DNA of 64,000 nucleotides from Muscardinus avellanarius (Eukaryota > Chordata > Mammalia > Rodentia > Gliridae): contig OY726563.1 of assembly GCA_963383645.1 (NCBI GenBank), forward strand, positions 30,547,575 to 30,611,574, given 5' to 3'. Positions 58,541 through 64,000 of the stretch are shown here, piece after piece (positions within the stretch are counted from its first letter, which is position 1; the number at the start of each line of letters is the position of its first letter). Under the pieces are notes generated by a model. That model was not told the DNA's origin and did not search any database. It saw only the letters and a program-made list of their open reading frames with translations. Both the position numbers and the translations under genes were made by a program.

Positions 58541-58930
58541 GGCCTCTTCCTCAGGCAAGGTCTTAGAACCAAGGTGGCTAATTGAGGTAGTGCTAGCTTA
58601 GGCTAACCTAAAACTATGTAGTACGACTGGATAGTACATGGATCTGCACTATATTTTTTTCCTGCTACCTGTAATTCTTATCAGGACTAAAATAACCCAT
58701 CAGACAAGTTTTAGTAAGTTTGAACTTCAAAAGAGATATCAAACTTCTTTCTCATGGATGGAACTTCCTAGCCCATTCAAGCTCAGTATGCCAAATAGAT
58801 TGAGAAGAGGAGTGGCCAGACTTTATCAGTCCCCAGAGCCAATATGTCAGAGGTTCCCAGACTTTCTCCCTTTTCCTGTCACAGTGATTTTTAATAGAAG
58901 GTATAGGTCAGAATAAAGACATACTAGTTC
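58541..58930. other. Unassigned DNA
   Basis: A plus-strand frame at 58638-58916 has no recognised motif. Less AT-rich than average. No repeat assigned. Confidence 0.35.
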
Positions 58931-59621
58931 CGCTTATTTTAATAAGCTTTTATTGGTATAGTATAGTCTCACATTGTAAAATAAATCATGTTTATAGTGA
59001 CATACATATACACAGTACTTGGTGTCCTTCTAGCTCCCTCCCCATCCACCCCTTCCTCATACACAATACTGAGATTGACATTGGTATTTTTACATATGTA
59101 TACAAAACTGATAGGAGTAATTCCTTCATAATCCTCACTCTTTCCCTCCTGCCCCCCTAGACCACCTCCCTGAGGTTTCTATTCCATTATCTGGAGTCCC
59201 TCTGATATCCCAATTACTCCCTAGCTTCTGCATATTAGAGAAAACATATGACTCTTCTTTCTGTGAATGGCTAATCTCATTTAACATAATATTCTCCAGG
59301 TCCTTCAATTTTCCTGCAGATGACAAAATTTTGTTTATTGCTGAGTAGAATTCCATTGTGTAGATATCCAATAATTTTGAACTCCATTCATCTGTTGATG
59401 GACACCTAGGTTGGTTCCATAATTTAGCTATTGTGAATCACACTGCTATGAACATGGGTATTCATATATTACTATAATTATCTTATTTCAGTCCCTATGG
59501 AAAGATACCCAGGAGTGGTATAGCTGGAGGATATGGTGGGTCCATTCCTAGATTTCTGAGGAACTTCCACACTGATCTACATAGAAGCTGAACTAATTTG
59601 TAATCCAACTTGTCCTTGGAT
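58931..59621 (-). mobile_element. LINE-1 ORF2 C-terminus and 3' UTR
   Basis: Antisense L1: a minus-strand frame (59371 to 59135) begins MDIYTMEFYSAINK and contains KLKDLENIMLNEISHSQKE, the conserved ORF2p C-terminal end. The 3' UTR has a C-rich run at about 59028-59060. Confidence 0.9.
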
Positions 59622-60440
59622 AGGCAGAATAAATATTATCAAAATGGCCATTCTACCAAAAGTAATCTACAGAGTCATACAGTCTCTATTAAAATACCAA
59701 TGCCTTCTTCAAAGACCTAGAAAAATCAATCAAAAATTTATTATGGAGAAATAAAAGAAAATAATTAAATCAATTCTTAGCAATAAAACCCATGCAGGAG
59801 GCATCACAATTCCTGACTTCAAATTATACTGCAGAGCTATAGTAATAAAAACAGCATGGTATTGGCACAAAAACAGACACATAGACCAATGGAACACAAC
59901 TGAATGAAGAAACAAACCTACACACTTATAACCAATTGATTTTCAACAAAAATGCCAAAAACATACATTGGATAAAAGACAGCCTTTTCAACAAATGGTG
60001 TTGGGAAAACTAGTTATCCAGTTGTAGAAAAGTGGAACTAAATCTTTATCTCTTACCCTGAACAGGAGTCAGCTCGAGATGGATCAAAGATTTGGAAATT
60101 AGACCAGCAACTTCAAAGCTACTAAAGGAGGGCACAGATCCAGCATTCCAAAATATAGGCACATGTAGAAACTTCCTCAACAAGACCCACATAGCTCAGG
60201 AAATTCAAACAAGAATTAATAAATGGGGTGATATTAAACCAAAAAGGTTTTTCTTATCAATGAAAACCATCAAGAATCTGAACAAAAAGCCAACAGAATA
60301 GGAAAATATCTTTGCCAGTTATTCCCATTAGTAGAGAACTAATATCTCAAATATGCAAAGAACTTAAAGAATGTTACACTAAAAAACAAGTAACCAAATC
60401 AAGAAATAGGCAGTTGAACTAAATAGACACTTCATAAAAG
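59622..60440 (+). mobile_element. Inverted LINE-1 ORF2 middle segment
   Basis: Sense-strand ORF2: INIIKMAILPKVIYR near 59640, [13 protein letters not shown] near 59790, [19 protein letters not shown] near 59840, then a degraded downstream part. It abuts antisense ORF2 C-terminal sequence at about 59622, so the L1 is inverted here. Confidence 0.88.
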
Positions 60441-60525
60441 ATATACATTTAACCAATAGTTCAATTTATTAATTACATTTAAAAAATTAAGTATTTGTAT
60501 CCTCATAGAAAAATACCTGTTTAAA

Positions 60526-60530
<5 letters not shown>

Positions 60531-60569
<39 letters not shown>
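60531..60569. repeat. (AC)n microsatellite
   Basis: About 20 AC units between two L1 segments of opposite orientation. Confidence 0.95.
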
Positions 60570-60570
<1 letters not shown>

Positions 60571-61387
60571 TGGAAGAATGCAGTATTTTTATTTCAGATT
60601 GAATTTTATATCCAGACACTTTACTGGATTTGTTGATCAGTTCTAAGTATAGTATGTCATCTGCAAATAGTGAAAGTTTAAGTTCTTCCTTTTCTATGTG
60701 TACTCCTTTGATTTCCTTTTCTTGCCTCATTGCTCTGACTAGAGTCTCAAGTACTATATTGAAGACAAGTGGTAATAATGGACATCCTTGTCTTGTTCCT
60801 GTTTTTAGGGGGAATTCTTAAAGTTTTTCCCCATTTAATATGATGTTGGCTGTGGGCTTATTGCAGATTATGCCTTTATGATGTTGAGATATGTTCCTTC
60901 TATTAGGATTGTCTGCAGTGCTTTTTATCATGAATGGATGTTGGATTTTATCAAATGATTTTTCAGCATCTACTGAAATGATCGTGTGATTTTTGTCTTT
61001 GGTTCTGTTTATATGATGAATTACATGGATTGATTCTTGTAGGTTGAACCAGCCTTGCATCCCTGGGATGAACCCTACCTGGCCATGGTTTATGATATTC
61101 TTGATGTGGTTTTGGATGCATGTTGCTAGTATTTAGCAGTTTTGCATCAGAGTTCATCAGAGATATAGGCCTGTTATTTTCCTTCCTTGAACTGGCTTTA
61201 TTTTGTTTTGGTATTAATATGATTTTGGTTTCACAGAATGTATTTGGAAGAGTCACATTTTTGTTTTATTACACGAAATAGAATGAGGAGTATTAGCTCT
61301 TCTATAAAGGTTTTATAAAATTCACTTGGGAAACCAACTGGTCCTGGGCTTTTCTTTGATGTTAATACTTTATTGCTGTTTTGATCT
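60570..61387 (-). pseudogene. LINE-1 ORF2 reverse-transcriptase fragment, broken
   Basis: ORF2p is the endonuclease/reverse transcriptase of LINE-1. On the minus strand, frames carry RT hallmarks: [18 protein letters not shown] (about 61180), [19 protein letters not shown] (61060), [28 protein letters not shown], and the catalytic-site block [10 protein letters not shown] (about 60660). The domain is split over at least three frames by indels and stops and lacks the endonuclease. It is interrupted at 61388 by the half-LINE copy 2, so the upstream part of this L1 may lie beyond the window. It cannot encode an active enzyme. Confidence 0.9.
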
Positions 61388-61682
61388 CTTTTTTATTTTT
61401 TATTGGTGCACTGTATTCATACATCATAGTGGGATACAAAAAACTTCTGTAGACATACATGCACACATCGGCCAGTCAGCCCCCACCCGATCCCCACCCC
61501 ATTCCCTTCCCAACCCTCCTTCCCATGCTTGGCTTAGTGGTTGACATCTAGTATTATAGCAATTTATCCAAAATTAAAAATGATAATCTCACATAACAGT
61601 TTCATTTGTCTGATACCAAGCTTTTGATAACTTAAAGATAACATTTCAATATTTTTTTTGCTTTCTTTCTTAACAGAGAATA
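61388..61682 (-). mobile_element. 3' tail of the half-LINE element, copy 2
   Basis: attggtgcactgtattcatac, catacatgcacacatcggcc and a C-rich block (61479-61525) mirror the copy-1 tail. The poly(A) appears as the T-rich run at 61388-61402. Confidence 0.88.
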
Positions 61683-61699
61683 TTTTTTTCTTTTTTTTA

Positions 61700-62410
61700 G
61701 GTGAAACTATCATATGTTTATATATTTATTTTTCAGAAAAAATCTATCCTAATATGGAATATGGACTCTATATACCCAAAACAATCTCGAAAAAGAACAA
61801 AGCTAGAAGATATATATTTTCTGATTTCAAACCATATAAAGCTACAATAATTGAAACAGTGTAGTACTGTTATAAAGGCAGATATATAAACCATTGGAGT
61901 TAAATAAAAGCCTAGAGCTAAATTCTTCCATATATTGTCAAGTTATTTTGACAAGGTTTCCACGAACATTTGGTGGTGGAAATAATAATCTTTTAACTAA
62001 ATATTGTTGAAAAATAATAATTACATGAAAAAGAATAAAATTGGACCCATACCTAACACCATATACAAATATTAACTCAAAATAGATAAAAGACCTAAAT
62101 ATAAATCTTAAGACTATAAACTTTTAGAAGAAAATCTGGGTCATAAAACCTCACAACATTGAAATTGGTAGTGATTTCTTGGATATGATTTCAATGGCAC
62201 AGGCAACAGAAGGGTATACAAACTCCCTAAAAAAATATTGTATATCCAAAGACAATGTAAACAGAGTTAAAAGTTACTGATAGAATGGGATAAAATATTT
62301 CCAAATGCTATATCTGAAGGTATATTAATATTCCAACTAGAAATCCTAAAAATTAACAATAAAAGCAAACAATAGAATTTAGAGATAGGTAAAAGACTAA
62401 CATAAATAAT
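61700..62410 (+). mobile_element. Antisense LINE-1 ORF2-derived block inside copy 2
   Basis: Plus-strand frames give SDFKPYKATIIETV (61864) and LDPYLTPYTNINSK. Oriented opposite to the element's ORF1, with the same boundary to ORF1 (the TTAGTTGTCTGTTGGATG side) as copy 1. Confidence 0.85.
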
Positions 62411-62432
62411 GAATCTCCACAGATAACCAATC

Positions 62433-63349
62433 TTAGTTGTCTGTTGGATGGAAACTCTTGTTTCTCTGGTTCTGGTGTGTGTTACCTATTTCTTCTTTGT
62501 AGTTAATCTCTTTGAGTATTTTCTCTAGTGCTGGTTTTGAAGACATAAATTCCTTCAGTTTCTGTTTGTCATGGAAGCTTCTTATTTCTCCATCTAATTT
62601 GATAGAAAGTTTTGCTGGGTAGGAAATTTTTGGCTGGAAGTTATTTTCTTTCAGAGTTTGGAATATGTTACTCCAAGCCCTTCTGGCTTTCATGACTTGG
62701 TTTGGGAAGTCTGGAGTGATTCTAATTGGTTTGCCTCTGAATGTCACTTGGCTCTTTGTTTTTGTTGCCTTTAAGATTCTCTGCTTGGCTTCCACATTGG
62801 TCACTTTGACAATTATGTGGTGTGGGGCTCCTCTTCTCCGATCCTATCTAAAGGGAGTTCTGTAAGTTTCCTGGACCTGTGTATTGACCTCTTGCTCTAT
62901 GCTTGGAAAATGTTCTAGTATTACTTCCTTGAAGAGATTGTTGATCCCTTTGGTTTCACCTTCTTTTCCCTCCTCTATTCCAATTATTCTTAGGTTAGCT
63001 CTCTTAAAATGGGCCCATATTTCTTCAATGTCAGATTCCTGCTGTCAGATTTTTTTTCTAGATTAGAAACTATGCGTTCATTTTTGGATTGATCATCTTC
63101 TAAGAGCGAGATTCTGTTCTCCATGTGGTCTAATCGGTTGTTTGTACTTTGAATTGAGGCCTTTACTTCATTAATTGCATCCTTTATCTCTTTTTGGTTC
63201 TCTCTGAATTCTTTTTGAAACACCTCTATTATTTCTACAATTATTTTCCTGATTTGATCTTCTAGAAATCTCTGACTTTCTGTTTTATCGGGTTCTGATG
63301 TTGTGGGGTTGTGGGCATGGATTGCTCCAGTATTATTCCTCTTTCCCAT
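62433..63349 (-). pseudogene. LINE-1 ORF1 (ORF1p-like), broken, element copy 2
   Basis: RNA-binding chaperone gene of the element. Start ATG GGA AAG at 63349, with an in-frame upstream ATG at 63394. The N-terminal and coiled-coil part is open to about 63050 (NRLDHMENRISLLEDDQ) and is intact where copy 1 has two TGA codons. A one-base loss in the A-run at about 63049-63058 shifts the frame, and a CAG-to-TAG change (62844-62846) adds a stop. The C-terminal 123 codons (62804 to 62433) are open and carry MTNVEAKQRILKA and SYPAKLSIKLDG. The lesions differ from those in copy 1, so both copies derive from an intact-ORF1 source. Not functional as it stands. Confidence 0.92.
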
Positions 63350-64000
63350 GATTTCGGAAGTTTGTGCCTTCTCTGGGTTCTTCCCTTGGGTCACTACGAC
63401 TTCACTTAAGGTGCTCTGGATCTTGAGTCTGTGGTACCTCAGACCCCACTACTCCTTTACTGGGTTGTATCGCAGAGTCTCAGACCCAGGGAGTTAATAG
63501 AGGCTGTTTTAGATCATGGGGGGTGCCAGGTTGCACTTTCTCCTATGGTGTGATATCTCTGCCACCACCACTCCCCTACTGGGTCAAGTCCCTGGGAGTC
63601 AGTACTGGGATTTCTCCTCTGGGGCCCGCAATTTGACTCACTGTTGTTGAGTACACAGATGGAGCTGTAGTGGACTTGGTGAATTCGCTGCTGCTGCTGG
63701 TGGTGGCAATATGGCACTATTGTTACGCTCTCGGCCGTGAGGCTGGCGTATTTCTTCTCTGGTTTTGAGCTCCGCTCTGAGTCCCTGCAGCGTGTGCTGA
63801 GCCCAGCCACTGGGAGCTTTAGATGCTCCCTGCACCGAAAAATCTGCCGATTCCTGCTGGGCTGATCCGCAGCGGCTCACCTCGGCTTGCTGTCCGCCGC
63901 TCCTCTCTGGCTCCTGGTGGGCTGTTGAGTATGTTGGTCTGGTGCCGTCCGGTGAGCTCGCTGCTGCCGCCGGCAGTAAAGCGCTGCTGCTGCGTCCTCG
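63350..64000 (-). promoter_or_regulatory. GC-rich 5' UTR of half-LINE copy 2 (partial)
   Basis: GC-rich with CpGs and aligned with copy 1 from about 16050 onward. Contains gccatattg (YY1-like) on the minus strand at about 63707-63715; the second unit is altered (gcgctttactgccgg near 63970). Likely the element's own promoter by analogy with L1. Confidence 0.6.

Larger units (their letters stand above)
61388..64000 (-). mobile_element. Half-LINE (HAL1-like) composite retroelement, copy 2 (partial)
   Basis: Minus-strand copy of the element at 15919-18945. From right to left: GC-rich 5' UTR (64000-63350, continuing beyond the window), ORF1 (63349-62433), antisense LINE-1 ORF2 block (about 62410-61700) and the G-rich tail (61682-61388). 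It inserted into an older L1 reverse-transcriptase remnant. Compared with copy 1 it lacks about 310 bp of the 5' UTR. In the last 123 ORF1 residues the two copies differ at three positions, so they are fairly young relatives. The 5' end and target-site duplication are outside the window. Confidence 0.88.

Noticed and set aside
62665..63497. Plus-strand frames of 60-66 codons over copy 2
   Set aside because: Antisense shadows of the ORF1 encoded on the minus strand.
1..64000. CRISPR array, bacterial operons, phage or plasmid features
   Set aside because: No regularly spaced short repeats, no dense coding, no ribosome-binding sites; repeat content is mammalian throughout.

Overview
This is a window of mammalian, almost certainly rodent, nuclear DNA. 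Most of the recognisable sequence is interspersed repeat. The diagnostic repeats are about 30 dimeric SINEs with a B1-like (7SL-derived) left half and an ID-like (tRNA-derived) right half. That B1-dID architecture is known from squirrels, mountain beaver and dormice, so a squirrel-related (sciuromorph) rodent is the best guess. I cannot name the species. No bacterial genes, CRISPR arrays, cellular tRNA or rRNA genes, or intact long coding regions are present. Nearly all open frames are short chance frames or broken LINE-1 frames.

Layout. 1-1.6 kb is unassigned AT-rich sequence. 1.6-2.9 kb holds a SINE with a long GAA tail directly abutting a CpG-rich, TATA-less promoter-like island with GC boxes and an NRF-1-type site. 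This is the only strong sign of a host gene start. 2.9-15.9 kb is unassigned DNA with old LINE-1, MaLR and hAT fossils and several SINEs. 15.9-18.9 kb is a complete insertion of an unusual LINE-1-derived element. 19-25 kb is old antisense LINE-1 with SINEs and AT/GT microsatellites. 25-46 kb is mostly unassigned sequence with scattered SINEs, MIR, L1 and hAT fossils. A candidate 50-bp exon with good splice sites lies at 46830-46879. Two repeat-free stretches (about 48.6-49.35 kb and 52.1-52.56 kb) look like candidate conserved noncoding elements. 52.6-61.4 kb is rich in LINE-1 tails and a rearranged L1 ORF2. From 61.4 kb to the window edge lies a second, oppositely oriented copy of the unusual element.

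The most interesting object is that repeated element. It carries a LINE-1 5' UTR and ORF1 but no sense ORF2. ORF1 is followed by about 0.7 kb of LINE-1 ORF2-derived sequence in the antisense direction, then a shared G-rich 3' tail with poly(A). Copy 1 (15919-18945, +) is flanked by a 13-bp target-site duplication, so it inserted as one unit. Copy 2 (61388 to the edge, -) has the same ORF1/antisense junction. A 5'-truncated copy of the tail alone lies at about 8750-9047. This fits a half-LINE (HAL1-like) non-autonomous family that has captured an inverted ORF2 fragment. A second pattern is a SINE subfamily whose ID half has a diagnostic change that creates a STAT/GAS-type motif (TTCNNNGAA) in seven of eight copies.
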